DNA from: Trabulsiella guamensis ATCC 49490
Lineage (GTDB): Bacteria; Pseudomonadota; Gammaproteobacteria; Enterobacterales; Enterobacteriaceae
Direction: 5' to 3'
Assembly (NCBI RefSeq): GCF_000734965.1
Contig: NZ_JMTB01000078.1
Location: 90,316-154,315 of the forward strand
Length of the DNA stretch: 64,000 bases
Numbering within the stretch: position 1 is the first letter of the stretch; each line of letters begins with the position of its first letter. Positions 40,445 through 51,828 of this stretch are shown one piece after another. Under the pieces are notes generated by a model. That model ran no database searches. It was not told where the DNA came from and was given only the letters and a program-made list of their open reading frames with translations. The position numbers and the translations under genes are program-made.

Positions 40445-40825
40445 TTAACTTTCGATGATCACCGTCGCACAGGCGTAGTGGCGTTCATCCGCCAGCGTGA
40501 CGTGAATAGTTGCCACGCCAAGACTCTCCGCCAGGTTTTTAGCTTCGCCCCACAGACGCAGCCGGGGCTTGCCCAGCGCATCGTTGTAGACTTCGAACTG
40601 GTTGAACGCCAGGCCATTACGGATGCCGGTACCAAACGCTTTCGCTGCTGCCTCTTTGACAGCAAAACGTTTGGCCAGGAAACGCACCGGCTGTTGATGC
40701 GATCCCCAAATGGCCCATTCGTTATCGCTCAGCACGCGCCGCGCCAGGCGATCGCCGCTGCGGGCGATCACCGATTCGATACGGGCGATTTCGACGATAT
40801 CTGTTCCTAAGCCCAGAATAGCCAT
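40445..40825 (-). CDS. acpS: Holo-[acyl-carrier-protein] synthase
   Basis: The product has 126 residues from [18 protein letters not shown], the E. coli length; the longer frame lies inside pdxJ. The Mg-binding aspartate is D9 (GTDIVEI), and the second motif is [14 protein letters not shown] with the metal-binding glutamate. It transfers 4'-phosphopantetheine from CoA to acyl carrier protein. Its ATG overlaps the pdxJ stop as TAATG. Confidence 0.97.
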   Translation of the reverse strand: MAILGLGTDIVEIARIESVIARSGDRLARRVLSDNEWAIWGSHQQPVRFLAKRFAVKEAAAKAFGTGIRNGLAFNQFEVYNDALGKPRLRLWGEAKNLAESLGVATIHVTLADERHYACATVIIES

Positions 40826-41556
40826 TACTTGCGCGCTTCCAGCATCAGGCGTTTCATTTCGGCTACCGCCTCTTTCAGACCACACATGACGGCACGACCA
40901 ATAATTGCATGACCAATATTCAGCTCATGCATTTCCGGCAGCGCGGCGATCGGTTTAACGTTGTGGTAGGTCAGCCCGTGCCCGGCGTTGACTTTCAGTC
41001 CGAGGCTCGCGGCATAGGTCGCGGCGTTGGCGATACGTTCCAGTTCACGCGCCTGCGTGGCGTCGTCTTTCGCGTCCGCGTAGCAACCGGTATGAATTTC
41101 AATGTACGGCGCGCCGACTTCTACAGCAGCTTTAATCTGTTCGACGTCAGCATCAATAAATAGCGAAACCTGAATACCAGCGGCGGCCAGACGCTGGCAG
41201 GCATCGCGCATTTTTTCGCGCTGCCCGGCGACATCCAGCCCGCCTTCGGTGGTCACTTCCTGACGCTTTTCCGGCACCAGGCAGCAGAAATGCGGTTTCG
41301 TTTCGCAGGCGATTTTCACCATCTCGTCGGTGACAGCCATTTCAAGGTTCATGCGTGTATCCAGCGTCTGACGAAGGAGGCGAACGTCGCGATCGGTAAT
41401 GTGGCGTCGGTCTTCGCGCAAATGCACAGTGATGCCATCCGCGCCGGCCTGCTCGGCAATAAATGCCGCCTGTACCGGATCCGGATAAGCCGTTCCGCGC
41501 GCGTTACGCAGGGTGGCAATATGATCAATGTTGACGCCTAACAGTAATTCAGCCAT
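40825..41556 (-). CDS. pdxJ: Pyridoxine 5'-phosphate synthase PdxJ
   Basis: The product has 243 residues from [20 protein letters not shown]. It is a TIM barrel with the family residues in [21 protein letters not shown] and [14 protein letters not shown]. It condenses 1-deoxyxylulose 5-phosphate with 3-amino-2-oxopropyl phosphate in vitamin B6 synthesis. An in-frame extension of 11 codons upstream is not conserved. It lies between recO and acpS. Confidence 0.97.
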   Translation of the reverse strand: MAELLLGVNIDHIATLRNARGTAYPDPVQAAFIAEQAGADGITVHLREDRRHITDRDVRLLRQTLDTRMNLEMAVTDEMVKIACETKPHFCCLVPEKRQEVTTEGGLDVAGQREKMRDACQRLAAAGIQVSLFIDADVEQIKAAVEVGAPYIEIHTGCYADAKDDATQARELERIANAATYAASLGLKVNAGHGLTYHNVKPIAALPEMHELNIGHAIIGRAVMCGLKEAVAEMKRLMLEARK

Positions 41557-41589
41557 GACAATCCTCGGTATTATTTTCGTTCGTGTCAC

Positions 41590-42303
41590 TCACCGCTTCG
41601 GCATGAACTGCCGGAACAGCTCGCGGCTTTTGAGCGGCTTTCCCCCCAGGTAGGGTTTAAGCGCAATACGGGTAAAGCGTTTCGCTGCTCGCAGCGTATC
41701 GGCATCCGGAAACTCGCGGCTGGCGAGCGCTTTGAGATGGTGCCCGGTAAAGGTGTTGTTATCAATCACCATGCTGGCAATAAAGCCCTTCTCTTCACGG
41801 TAACGATAGGTCATGGTGTCGTCCACAGGCTCACCGCTCCCGGCACAATGTAGAAAATCGACGCCGTATCCCAGATGCCCAAGCAATGCCAGTTCAAAGC
41901 GGCGCAGCGTCGGTTCGGGCGAACCGCTCCCCCCCGCCAGCGACTGGATACAGTGCAGGTAATCAAAGAACAGTTCAGAGAAGCGGGTCTCATGTTCGAG
42001 CACGCGGGCAATTAATTCGTTGACGTACAGTCCGCTGTAGAGCGCGATGCCACTTAAAGGGAGCGCCAGCGAGACGGCTTCTGCGTTGCGTAACGTTTTG
42101 ACATCGCCACGCCCGCCAAAACGGACCAGCAGAGGCGTAAAGGGTTGCAGGGCACCCTTAAGATTAGAGCGTTTAGAACGTGCGCCTTTGGCGACCAGGC
42201 GCACGCGGCCAGACTCTTCCGTGAAGACGTCCAGCATCAGGCTGGTTTCGCTCCAGGGACGGCTATGGAGGACAAAAGCGCGTTGCCACCCATCCACTTC
42301 CAT
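41590..42303 (-). CDS. recO: RecO, recombination mediator
   Basis: The product has 237 residues, 5 fewer than E. coli RecO: it stops right after [11 protein letters not shown], where E. coli adds a short tail. An N-terminal OB fold (about 1-80) is followed by a helical domain. RecO loads RecA onto SSB-coated DNA together with RecR. It follows era with 14 bases between, in the rnc-era-recO-pdxJ-acpS operon. Confidence 0.95.
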   Translation of the reverse strand: MEVDGWQRAFVLHSRPWSETSLMLDVFTEESGRVRLVAKGARSKRSNLKGALQPFTPLLVRFGGRGDVKTLRNAEAVSLALPLSGIALYSGLYVNELIARVLEHETRFSELFFDYLHCIQSLAGGSGSPEPTLRRFELALLGHLGYGVDFLHCAGSGEPVDDTMTYRYREEKGFIASMVIDNNTFTGHHLKALASREFPDADTLRAAKRFTRIALKPYLGGKPLKSRELFRQFMPKR

Positions 42304-42317
42304 AGAGTATGTTACTC

Positions 42318-43903
<1,586 letters not shown>

Positions 43904-43933
43904 TTACCAATAAATGAATGCGTCAACAATTCA

Positions 43934-43981
43934 GCACACGAAACCGACCTGAAAAAGCATCACCAACGCGGTTTCGTGTGC
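43934..43981 (-). promoter_or_regulatory. RNase III autoregulation hairpin in the rnc leader
   Basis: Arms GCACACGAAACCG (43934-43946) and CGGTTTCGTGTGC (43969-43981) are perfect 13-base complements separated by 22 bases. They lie 34 to 81 bases upstream of the rnc start codon. A long stem in the rnc leader is cut by RNase III in E. coli, which destabilises the message and holds its level down. No T run follows, so it is not a terminator. Confidence 0.85.
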
Positions 43982-44135
43982 CGTGGCTCCCTTGCAGGAG
44001 ACAACCAAAACTTTCGGGGGAATATTCTATACACAACGTGAAAGGAAGTCGTTAGTCAGAACCGATTTATATCTTAAATAATTCATGTTGCCGCCATCGC
44101 CTGGCGACAACATGAACGGAGGGGGAGAAAAAGAA

Positions 44136-45110
44136 TTAATGGATGCCGCCAATTCGGCTCAGACGCACACCTGTCGGCCATTCACCTTCTTGTTTTTCGA
44201 AGCTCATCCAGATCCCCACGGCACGGCCAACGAGGTTCGCTTCAGGGACAAATCCCCAGTAGCGGCTATCGGCGCTGTTGTCGCGATTGTCGCCCATCAT
44301 GAAGTACTGTCCGGGCGGCACAATCCAGGTTGCCAGCGGCTGGCCAGCCTGCTGGTAATACATGCCCAGTTGATCCTGTGCGATCGGCACGGTCAGAATA
44401 CGGTGAGTCACTTCGCCAAGCGTCTCTTTACGCTCCGTCAGACGAATACCGTTTTCTTTGCTTTCGCCTTTTGGCAATTCCCAGAAACCGCTGGTCGCTT
44501 CACCGCCGTTACGACGGGCGAAGGTCTGCACGAAATCACTCGGCTCGACGTTAGAGTAGGTCACCGGCAGCGCATTGCCGCACGCCTGACCGGAGCTACA
44601 ACCTGGCTGGATAGTGACCTCTTTCGCTACCGGATCATACGTGACTTTATCGCCCGGCAGACCCACAGCGCGTTTGATATAGTCCAGGCTCGGCTCTTTC
44701 GGGTATTTAAAGACCACGATATCGCCGCGTTTCGGATGACCAGTTTCGATCAGCGTGTTCTGGTAAATCGGATCTTTAATGCCATACGCGAATTTCTCCA
44801 CGAGGATAAAATCGCCAATCAACAGCGTTGGCATCATCGAACCTGATGGGATCTGGAACGGTTCATAGATAAAAGAACGCACCACCAGCACGATAGCCAG
44901 CACCGGGAAAATCGATGCACCGGTTTCCAGCCAGCCCGGTTTCGGACCGACTTTCTTCAGCGTTTTTTTATCCAGTTGATCGCCCGTCGCCGCTTGTGCC
45001 GCAGCCTGGCGCTCACGACGTTTTGCTGCGAAAAAGAACTTATCCAGGCACCACAGCAATCCTGTTATCAGGGTTGCGATCACCAGGATTACGGCAAACT
45101 TGTTCGCCAT
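44136..45110 (-). CDS. lepB: Signal peptidase I (leader peptidase)
   Basis: The product has 324 residues, the E. coli length. Two N-terminal membrane segments (about 4-22 and 62-78) precede the periplasmic domain. The catalytic Ser91 is in PSGSMMPTLLIGD and the Lys146 general base in LDYIKRAVGLPGD; the family motif GDNRDNSADSRYWG is near 272. It removes signal peptides from exported proteins. It lies 15 bases after lepA. Confidence 0.98.
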   Translation of the reverse strand: MANKFAVILVIATLITGLLWCLDKFFFAAKRRERQAAAQAATGDQLDKKTLKKVGPKPGWLETGASIFPVLAIVLVVRSFIYEPFQIPSGSMMPTLLIGDFILVEKFAYGIKDPIYQNTLIETGHPKRGDIVVFKYPKEPSLDYIKRAVGLPGDKVTYDPVAKEVTIQPGCSSGQACGNALPVTYSNVEPSDFVQTFARRNGGEATSGFWELPKGESKENGIRLTERKETLGEVTHRILTVPIAQDQLGMYYQQAGQPLATWIVPPGQYFMMGDNRDNSADSRYWGFVPEANLVGRAVGIWMSFEKQEGEWPTGVRLSRIGGIH

Positions 45111-45125
45111 GCCAACTCCTTAGGG

Positions 45126-46925
45126 TTATTTACCGTCTTTACCGACATGTAGAATGGCGAGGAATGCTTCCTGCGGCAGCTCAACGTTACCGACCTGCTT
45201 CATTCGCTTCTTACCTTCTTTCTGTTTCTGCAGCAGCTTTTTCTTACGGCTCACGTCGCCACCGTAACATTTTGCCAGTACGTTTTTACGCAACTGTTTT
45301 ACGGTAGAGCGCGCAATAATGTGGTTACCGATTGCCGCCTGGATAGCAATGTCAAATTGCTGACGCGGGATCAGCTCTTTCATCTTCTCAACCAGTTCAC
45401 GGCCGCGGTACGGCGCGTTATCGTTATGGGTGATCAGTGCCAGCGCATCGACGCGCTCGCCGTTGATCAGCACGTCCACGCGCACCATGTTGGAGGCCTG
45501 GAAGCGTTTGAAGTTGTAGTCCAGCGACGCATAGCCGCGGGAAGTTGACTTCAGGCGGTCAAAGAAATCGAGCACCACTTCCGCCATCGGGATTTCATAA
45601 GTCAGTGCGACCTGATTGCCGTGATAAACCATGTTGGTCTGCACACCACGTTTTTCCACGCAGAGAGTAATGACGTTGCCCAGATACTCCTGCGGCAGCA
45701 GCATATGACACTCAGCGATAGGTTCGCGTAACTCATCAATGTTGTTCAGCGGCGGCAGTTTGGACGGGCTGTCGACGTACACCACTTCTTTGTTGGTCAT
45801 CTGAACTTCGTACACTACTGTCGGCGCGGTGGTGATCAGATCCAGATCGTATTCACGTTCCAGACGCTCCTGGATGATCTCCATATGCAGCAGACCGAGG
45901 AAGCCGCAGCGGAAACCAAAGCCCAGCGCTGTAGAACTTTCCGGCTCGTAGAACAAAGATGCATCGTTCAGGCTCAGTTTACCAAGCGCATCACGGAAAG
46001 CTTCGTAGTCATCTGAGCTGACCGGGAACAGACCGGCATACACCTGCGGCTTCACTTTTTTAAAGCCAGGTAAGGCCTTATCGGCAGGATTACGCGATTG
46101 CGTCAGGGTATCCCCCACCGGGGCGCCGAGAATGTCTTTAATCGCGCAAACCAGCCAGCCCACCTCGCCACACTTTAGTTCGGTCCGGTCAACCTGCTTC
46201 GGCGTAAAGATGCCAAGACGATCAGCGTTGTAGACCTGACCGGTACTCATCACCTTAATTTTGTCGCCCTTGCGCAGGGTGCCGTTCTTAACACGCACCA
46301 GAGAAACAACGCCAAGGTAGTTATCGAACCAGGAGTCGATGATCAGGGCTTGCAGCGGCGCGTTTTCATCCCCTTCTGGTGCCGGGATATCACGCACCAG
46401 GCGTTCCAGCACATCCTGAACGCCGACTCCGGTTTTCGCCGAGCAGCGCACCGCGTCGGTGGCGTCGATACCAACGATATCTTCAATCTCTTCCGCCACG
46501 CGCTCTGGGTCAGCGGCAGGCAAATCAATTTTGTTCAGGACCGGAACCACTTCCAGATCCATTTCAATGGCGGTATAGCAGTTCGCCAGCGTCTGGGCTT
46601 CCACACCCTGCCCGGCGTCTACCACCAGCAGCGCGCCTTCGCACGCCGCCAGAGAACGTGAGACTTCATAGGAAAAGTCAACATGGCCTGGGGTATCGAT
46701 AAAGTTCAGTTGATAAGTTTCGCCATCGGAGGCTTTGTAATCGAGCGTCACGCTTTGCGCTTTAATCGTAATGCCGCGCTCACGCTCCAGGTCCATGGAG
46801 TCGAGAACCTGCGCCTCCATTTCACGATCAGAAAGGCCACCGCAAATCTGGATAATGCGGTCAGACAACGTCGACTTACCGTGGTCGATATGAGCAATGA
46901 TCGAAAAGTTACGTATGTTCTTCAT
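45126..46925 (-). CDS. lepA: LepA (EF4) translational GTPase
   Basis: The product has 599 residues. The GTPase domain has [22 protein letters not shown] and NKIDLP, followed by domains resembling EF-G domains II, III and V and the LepA-specific C-terminal domain (about 490-599, [22 protein letters not shown] segment). It acts during translation initiation and ribosome assembly. It is upstream of lepB, with 172 bases to rseC that hold no gene I can see. Confidence 0.98.
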   Translation of the reverse strand: MKNIRNFSIIAHIDHGKSTLSDRIIQICGGLSDREMEAQVLDSMDLERERGITIKAQSVTLDYKASDGETYQLNFIDTPGHVDFSYEVSRSLAACEGALLVVDAGQGVEAQTLANCYTAIEMDLEVVPVLNKIDLPAADPERVAEEIEDIVGIDATDAVRCSAKTGVGVQDVLERLVRDIPAPEGDENAPLQALIIDSWFDNYLGVVSLVRVKNGTLRKGDKIKVMSTGQVYNADRLGIFTPKQVDRTELKCGEVGWLVCAIKDILGAPVGDTLTQSRNPADKALPGFKKVKPQVYAGLFPVSSDDYEAFRDALGKLSLNDASLFYEPESSTALGFGFRCGFLGLLHMEIIQERLEREYDLDLITTAPTVVYEVQMTNKEVVYVDSPSKLPPLNNIDELREPIAECHMLLPQEYLGNVITLCVEKRGVQTNMVYHGNQVALTYEIPMAEVVLDFFDRLKSTSRGYASLDYNFKRFQASNMVRVDVLINGERVDALALITHNDNAPYRGRELVEKMKELIPRQQFDIAIQAAIGNHIIARSTVKQLRKNVLAKCYGGDVSRKKKLLQKQKEGKKRMKQVGNVELPQEAFLAILHVGKDGK

Positions 46926-47097
46926 ATATTAATTAATTATGCCTTACGAATACCTGGAGGCCGCTGTTCTGTGCCTGACGTTGTGTCGTTCGAAAACGCC
47001 GCATTCTACACTACATCACCACAACCAGGAAATGCTCTTCCGGTAAGCTTAGCGGGAGATCTGATGCGAGATGTAAGTAAAACGAAAGCCAGCGCGA

Positions 47098-47577
47098 TCA
47101 CTGGCCTGTTTCGGAGGGGGATGCGTCAACACGCAGCATGTCAGGAGGAAGGCCAACGCTCAGGATAACTGGCTGCCATTCGGCACGAGCCGCCAGCATT
47201 GGCGACAGACCGCGGGCGAGTAAAAAGCCGCCGACGCCGCCGAGCAGCGCACCGCAGAGCGCCGCGAGATCGCCGCCGAAAAGCACCTGAAAGAGGCCGC
47301 CCACCACAAACAACCCCACCAGCGGCGACATATAGACCAGCAGCGCAGAACTCAACAGGCTGCCTTCGGCAATACCCAGTTCAACTTTTTGCCCGGCGAC
47401 AAGCGGCTGCTCACTCGGGACGACGATCGTATGCTGTGTTTGCGGTCCGAGTTTGTTCAGTATGCGAGAGCCGCAGCCTGCGCGCGATGCGCAACTGCTG
47501 CATGAAGCTTTGACATCGCAACTGACTTTCGCCATCCCGCTTTGCCAGGAGATAACGGTTGCCCATTCTTTAATCAT
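47098..47577 (-). CDS. rseC: RseC, inner membrane protein of the sigma-E operon
   Basis: The product has 159 residues. A cysteine-rich cytoplasmic N-terminus (CDVKASCSSCASRAGCGSRIL, about 20-40) is followed by two membrane segments (about 75-95 and 102-122). In E. coli it is linked to the reduction of SoxR and to sigma-E control. Its ATG overlaps the rseB stop as ATGA. The cysteines suggest an Fe-S or redox role, in line with the RsxC/RseC reducing system. Confidence 0.94.
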   Translation of the reverse strand: MIKEWATVISWQSGMAKVSCDVKASCSSCASRAGCGSRILNKLGPQTQHTIVVPSEQPLVAGQKVELGIAEGSLLSSALLVYMSPLVGLFVVGGLFQVLFGGDLAALCGALLGGVGGFLLARGLSPMLAARAEWQPVILSVGLPPDMLRVDASPSETGQ

Positions 47578-48527
47578 TGTACCGCCCCGAATTTAACGCT
47601 TTCCGCGATGCGCCTGGCCGTTGGTGGCGGCAACTCGCCAACAATAGTGATTTCTGCATTATCGCGGATCGAGGTGACCACCGTGCGACGCCCCGTACGC
47701 AGCATTTGTTCGCTGCTGGTTGGCGTTGCCCGGCTGACATTCACCGAGAAGCTGAACAGGCCATCAGAATACAAACGCGATTCTACCGCCACATTGAGCG
47801 TCGGCAATGTGCGGCGGCTACTGGAAACTTCACTGAACCCCTGTGGTACCCAGGAGGTCGTCCAGTTAAAGCTGGATTTATCCCCCGCCGGTACCGAAAG
47901 CAGCGGCGGCAGGCTGGCTTTAGCCAGATTTTCCATGCTATCGCTTACGCTGTTATTCACTGTAAACGCAATCACGCGGAACTGCTCCAGCGTTTCGCCG
48001 TCGCGATCAAGTAAATCGACGCGCAGCGGCAGTTTGGTTTCGGAATCCAGCCAGACAATATGGCTGTAACGTGTGCCGTCTTTTGCCACTACGCGAATCA
48101 CTTCGCACAGGTGATCGGCAATACGGGTACGCCCGACAGAGATAAAGTCGTAGTAAGGCGACAGGCGTTTGAAATCGGTATAGACCAGCGAGGGTAAGGA
48201 ATCAACGATGTAGTCGCCATTGAGCGTGAAGGGTTCAAGCCCTGGCTCAAAATAGCTGATCTCATTACCGCGCTGGACGACTTCACGACGTGGGCCATCC
48301 ATCTGCAGAAGCTGAGATAATGGTTGATTGTTAAGACGAGCGTGGCGATAACGCAGTGATTCGACGCCTTGCTTGCTGATGCTGACAAATGACAGCTCGT
48401 AATTGAGTGACTGGCTCGCCAGGTTCATTTGCTGCAACAACGCCCCGGACGAGACATCAGCCGAGGCGTTGACAGAGAAGAACAGGCTACCAACCACAAT
48501 CGGTATGGCACACCAAAGTTGCTTCAT
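47574..48527 (-). CDS. rseB: RseB, periplasmic regulator of sigma-E
   Basis: The product has 317 residues (318 in E. coli). A signal peptide (about 1-23, ending VNASA) precedes a lipoprotein-like N-terminal domain and a smaller C-terminal domain (about 210-317). RseB binds the periplasmic part of RseA and blocks DegS; off-pathway LPS displaces it. Its ATG overlaps the rseA stop as TAATG. Confidence 0.96.
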   Translation of the reverse strand: MKQLWCAIPIVVGSLFFSVNASADVSSGALLQQMNLASQSLNYELSFVSISKQGVESLRYRHARLNNQPLSQLLQMDGPRREVVQRGNEISYFEPGLEPFTLNGDYIVDSLPSLVYTDFKRLSPYYDFISVGRTRIADHLCEVIRVVAKDGTRYSHIVWLDSETKLPLRVDLLDRDGETLEQFRVIAFTVNNSVSDSMENLAKASLPPLLSVPAGDKSSFNWTTSWVPQGFSEVSSSRRTLPTLNVAVESRLYSDGLFSFSVNVSRATPTSSEQMLRTGRRTVVTSIRDNAEITIVGELPPPTARRIAESVKFGAVQ

Positions 48528-49177
48528 TACTGCGATTGCGTTCCTAATGTTTGATATCCTGGCACCTGAACAGCGGCTTGCTGGGTTTGTGCCTGTTCAA
48601 ACTGAAGCTGTTCGGAGTGCAAACGACGCTGCAACTCATAATCCTGCAACATCGCGTTGATACGACGGCGTTGCTCCTGCACTTGCTGTTGCTGGCCGGT
48701 ACCGGCAGTGGCATCAGCAGGTACGCCCAGGCTAACCGGGCTGGCTTTACCCATCATTGGCAAAGTGTTGAAGACAGGTGCTTCAGGCTGCCGGGATGAT
48801 TCAGATTGCCCATTATACTGCTGCACGCCGACGATGACTGCAAGTGATACACAGGCGGCGACACCCATTTGAGTGAGTGAGCTGGCCCACGGGCGCACTT
48901 TTTGCCAGAACGGCATTTTTTGCCACTGGTATGGTGCCGGTTGGGCTTCAGGAATCAACGGCGTTGCCTGGCGCACAGGCTCGTTTTCAATGGCGGCCAT
49001 GACGCGAGCAGAGATATCAAAATGGAGCATCTCGCCTGTATCGCCACGGAGTGAATCGCGGATGAGGTGGTAGCTTTCCCAGGTTTTTTGCAGTTCAGGA
49101 GAACCACTCAACGTAGTGAGGAGCTCGTTATCCAGCGTTTCGCCATCCATTAAAGCGGAAAGTTGTTCTTTCTGCAT
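48527..49177 (-). CDS. rseA: RseA, anti-sigma-E factor
   Basis: The product has 216 residues from MQKEQLSALMDGETLDNELL, the E. coli length; 12 more in-frame codons upstream are not conserved. The cytoplasmic sigma-binding domain fills about 1-66, a single membrane segment about 101-118 (MGVAACVSLAVIVGVQ), and the periplasmic part ends with a Q-rich tail. DegS and RseP cleave it in envelope stress and free sigma-E. It starts 32 bases after the rpoE stop codon. Confidence 0.97.
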   Translation of the reverse strand: MQKEQLSALMDGETLDNELLTTLSGSPELQKTWESYHLIRDSLRGDTGEMLHFDISARVMAAIENEPVRQATPLIPEAQPAPYQWQKMPFWQKVRPWASSLTQMGVAACVSLAVIVGVQQYNGQSESSRQPEAPVFNTLPMMGKASPVSLGVPADATAGTGQQQQVQEQRRRINAMLQDYELQRRLHSEQLQFEQAQTQQAAVQVPGYQTLGTQSQ

Positions 49178-49209
49178 GCCTAAATACCTTTTCCAGTATC
49201 CCGCTATCG

Positions 49210-49785
49210 TCAACGCCTGATAAGCGGTTGAACTTTATTATCAATAGCTTCTCGCGCCCGGAAGATACGCGAACGAACCGTACCGACCGGACAATCCATG
49301 ATAGCGGCTATCTCTTCATAGCTCAGGCCATCCAGCTCCCGCAGGGTAATTGCCATGCGTAAATCCTCCGGAAGCGACTCAATGGTACGAAAAACAATTT
49401 GTCTCAGTTCTTCTGACAACATTAAGTTCTCAGGGTTCGAAATTTCTTTCAGCGCGCCACCACTTTCGTAGTTTTCTGCTTCAATAGCGTCCACATCACT
49501 TGATGGTGGACGGCGCCCCTGAGCGACCAGGTAGTTCTTCGCGGTATTAACCGCAATACGATACAACCAGGTATAAAAAGCACTATCCCCCCGGAAAGAA
49601 TCCAGCGCGCGATAGGCCTTAATAAAAGACTCTTGTACAACATCAGGCACGTCACCTGATGGTACATAGCGGGAAACCAGACTCGCCACCTTATGCTGAT
49701 AGCGCACTACCAGTAGGTTAAATGCTTTCTGATCTCCCTTCTGGACCCGTTCAACGAGGACCTGATCCGTTAACTGCTCGCTCAT
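49210..49785 (-). CDS. rpoE: Sigma-E (RpoE), ECF sigma factor
   Basis: The product has 191 residues from MSEQLTDQVLVERVQKGDQK. Region 2 (about 20-90) contains DVVQESFIKAYRALDSF and FYTWLYRIAVNTAKNYL; region 4 (about 130-185) contains LPEDLRMAITLRELDGLSYEEIA and the recognition helix VGTVRSRIFRAREAI. It directs the response to misfolded outer membrane proteins and defective LPS. Eleven further in-frame codons upstream overlap the leader ORF and are not part of the known protein. Confidence 0.98.
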   Translation of the reverse strand: MSEQLTDQVLVERVQKGDQKAFNLLVVRYQHKVASLVSRYVPSGDVPDVVQESFIKAYRALDSFRGDSAFYTWLYRIAVNTAKNYLVAQGRRPPSSDVDAIEAENYESGGALKEISNPENLMLSEELRQIVFRTIESLPEDLRMAITLRELDGLSYEEIAAIMDCPVGTVRSRIFRAREAIDNKVQPLIRR

Positions 49786-49886
49786 CCGAGGTAATGTCTC
49801 CCCAAACCTAATTCCCATGCGTAATCAGAACGCCACTCCATCAATGCACTATGAGCAAGCAATCGGTTAGAGTTTCTGATAATCAT
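49782..49886 (-). CDS. rseD: Short ORF upstream of and overlapping rpoE (rseD-like leader peptide)
   Basis: A 34-codon ORF starts at the ATG 49886, reads MIIRNSNRLLAHSALMEWRS and ends DYAWELGLGRHYLG. Its TGA overlaps the rpoE ATG as ATGA, the arrangement needed for translational coupling. An in-frame TAA four codons upstream fixes the maximum length; GGAA lies a few bases before the ATG. In E. coli a leader ORF named rseD is coupled to rpoE and is the target of CsrA. I assign this ORF to it from position and overlap, not from remembered sequence identity over the full length. Confidence 0.6.
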   Translation of the reverse strand: MIIRNSNRLLAHSALMEWRSDYAWELGLGRHYLG

Positions 49887-49894
49887 AAAGTTCC
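49867..49894 (-). promoter_or_regulatory. Sigma-E promoter of the rpoE operon
   Basis: The minus strand has -35 GGAACTT (49894-49888), a 16-base spacer and -10 TCTAA (49871-49867), a close match to the sigma-E consensus. Transcription should begin near 49861, about 76 bases before the rpoE ATG. This is the autoregulated promoter. The start codon of the upstream ORF (49886) lies inside the spacer, so transcripts from this promoter lack it. Confidence 0.82.
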
Positions 49895-50208
49895 GTTACG
49901 CCATTGTTTTTTTGTTAATCATTGAGACCGGTCATTATCATTCATTATAAGTCTACCAATGCTTAACAACGCGATTGTGTGTAATTAAAGCGTTCAGCAC
50001 GCCAGCAGGGTAGCTTAACACAGGGTTTATTTCATCATAAAATCCGAAGCTAACGATCTGCTTCGCAAAATATTTCCTCGCTTTCAAACATCTTCTTTTC
50101 CCCTGCCTTCTGTTTAGCCATTACAACCTCATCGTAAAAAAAATGTGCTCAAAAGCGTATTCTGATGGTATGCTCGCAAAACCATGTTTAGTACATTAAA
50201 CAAAAAAG
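49887..50208. promoter_or_regulatory. Divergent rpoE/nadB control region
   Basis: This 322-base stretch has no gene that I can support. It is AT-rich and holds the -35 of the sigma-E promoter at its left end and the NadR box at its right end. Vegetative promoters for rpoE and nadB are expected here, but I could not choose them with confidence. Confidence 0.6.
50185..50202. promoter_or_regulatory. NadR box before nadB
   Basis: TGTTTA (50185-50190), six bases, TAAACA (50197-50202): a perfect dyad matching the NadR operator. It ends 6 bases before the nadB ATG, so it also covers the place where the ribosome site should be; NadR represses nadB when NAD is plentiful. Confidence 0.92.
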
Positions 50209-51828
50209 ATGAATACGACGCCCAACCACGCTTGTGATGTGCTTATTATCGGCAGCGGCGCTGCAGGTTTATCGCTGGCATTGCGCCTTGCGGAACACAG
50301 TTCGGTGATTGTTTTAAGCAAAGGTCCCGCCAGCGAAGGTTCTACCTTTTACGCACAGGGCGGTATCGCCGCCGTGTTTGACGAAACAGACAGCATCGAG
50401 TCGCACATTGAAGATACCCTGATTGCCGGGGCCGGGATCTGCGACCGCCACGCCGTCTCGTTTGTCGCCAGCAACGCCAAAGCCTGCGTGCAATGGCTTA
50501 TCGATCAGGGTGTGTTGTTCGATACGCAAACGCAGGCCAACGGCGAAGAGAGCTATCATCTGACGAGAGAAGGTGGGCACAGCCATCGCCGCATCCTTCA
50601 TTCCGCCGACGCCACCGGCAAAGCCGTGGAAACCACGCTGGTCAGCAAGGCGTTAAACCATCCAAATATCCAGATACTCGAACGCCACAACGCCGTCGAT
50701 CTCATCATATCCGATAAAATCGGGCTGCCCGGTACGCGGCGCGTTGTCGGGGCGTGGATCTGGAATCGCAATCAGGAACGAGTGGAAACCTGCCAGGCAA
50801 AATCGGTGGTACTGGCGACGGGGGGCGCGTCGAAAGTGTATCAGTACACTACCAATCCGGATATCTCGTCCGGTGATGGTATTGCCATGGCCTGGCGCGC
50901 AGGCTGTCGGGTGGCGAATCTCGAGTTTAATCAGTTTCACCCGACCGCGCTTTATCATCCGCAGGCGAGAAATTTCCTGCTGACAGAAGCGCTTCGCGGT
51001 GAAGGTGCATTGTTGAAGCGGCCTGACGGCACACGCTTTATGCCTGATTTTGATGCGCGCGGCGAACTGGCGCCTCGCGATATTGTCGCCCGTGCCATCG
51101 ACCATGAGATGAAACGTCTCGGTGCGGACTGTATGTATCTGGATATCAGCCACAAACCCGACGACTTTATCCGCCAGCACTTCCCGATGATTTATGACAA
51201 GCTGCTCGGCCTCGGCATTGATCTCACAAAACACCCCGTGCCGATTGTACCTGCTGCGCATTACACCTGCGGCGGCGTGATGGTGGATGATTATGGCCGC
51301 ACCGATGTTGACGGCCTGTATGCGATTGGCGAGGTGAGCTATACCGGGCTGCATGGCGCGAACCGGATGGCGTCCAACTCGCTGCTGGAATGCCTTGTCT
51401 ACGGCTGGTCAGCGGCCGAAGATATTAAAAAACGGATGCCATACGCACGCGCAACGTCATCACTTCCCGCATGGGATGAAAGCCGCGTAGAGAACCCGGA
51501 CGAACTGGTTGTTATCCAGCATAACTGGCACGAGTTACGCCTCTTTATGTGGGATTACGTCGGCATTGTGCGAACCACAAAGCGGCTTGAACGCGCACTG
51601 CGCCGCATCACCCTGTTGCAGCAAGAGCTGGATGAGTACTACGCAAAATTCCGCGTGTCGAATAATTTACTGGAGCTGCGCAACCTGGTTCAGGTGGCTG
51701 AACTGATCGTTCGTTGCGCGATGCTACGCAAAGAGAGTCGGGGTTTGCACTACACGCTGGATTACCCGCAGCCGCTGGCGGAATCCGGTCCGTCAGTGCT
51801 TTCCCCGCTGGCTTACATGAATAAATAG
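50209..51828 (+). CDS. nadB: L-aspartate oxidase
   Basis: The product has 539 residues (540 in E. coli). The FAD-binding Rossmann motif is [19 protein letters not shown] (about 12-30), followed by the fumarate reductase-like core ([36 protein letters not shown] segment, [15 protein letters not shown]). It oxidises aspartate to iminoaspartate, the first step of NAD synthesis. Its last 16 bases overlap the convergent trmN gene. A weak ribosome site (AAAAAAG) precedes the ATG. Confidence 0.98.
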   Translation: MNTTPNHACDVLIIGSGAAGLSLALRLAEHSSVIVLSKGPASEGSTFYAQGGIAAVFDETDSIESHIEDTLIAGAGICDRHAVSFVASNAKACVQWLIDQGVLFDTQTQANGEESYHLTREGGHSHRRILHSADATGKAVETTLVSKALNHPNIQILERHNAVDLIISDKIGLPGTRRVVGAWIWNRNQERVETCQAKSVVLATGGASKVYQYTTNPDISSGDGIAMAWRAGCRVANLEFNQFHPTALYHPQARNFLLTEALRGEGALLKRPDGTRFMPDFDARGELAPRDIVARAIDHEMKRLGADCMYLDISHKPDDFIRQHFPMIYDKLLGLGIDLTKHPVPIVPAAHYTCGGVMVDDYGRTDVDGLYAIGEVSYTGLHGANRMASNSLLECLVYGWSAAEDIKKRMPYARATSSLPAWDESRVENPDELVVIQHNWHELRLFMWDYVGIVRTTKRLERALRRITLLQQELDEYYAKFRVSNNLLELRNLVQVAELIVRCAMLRKESRGLHYTLDYPQPLAESGPSVLSPLAYMNK

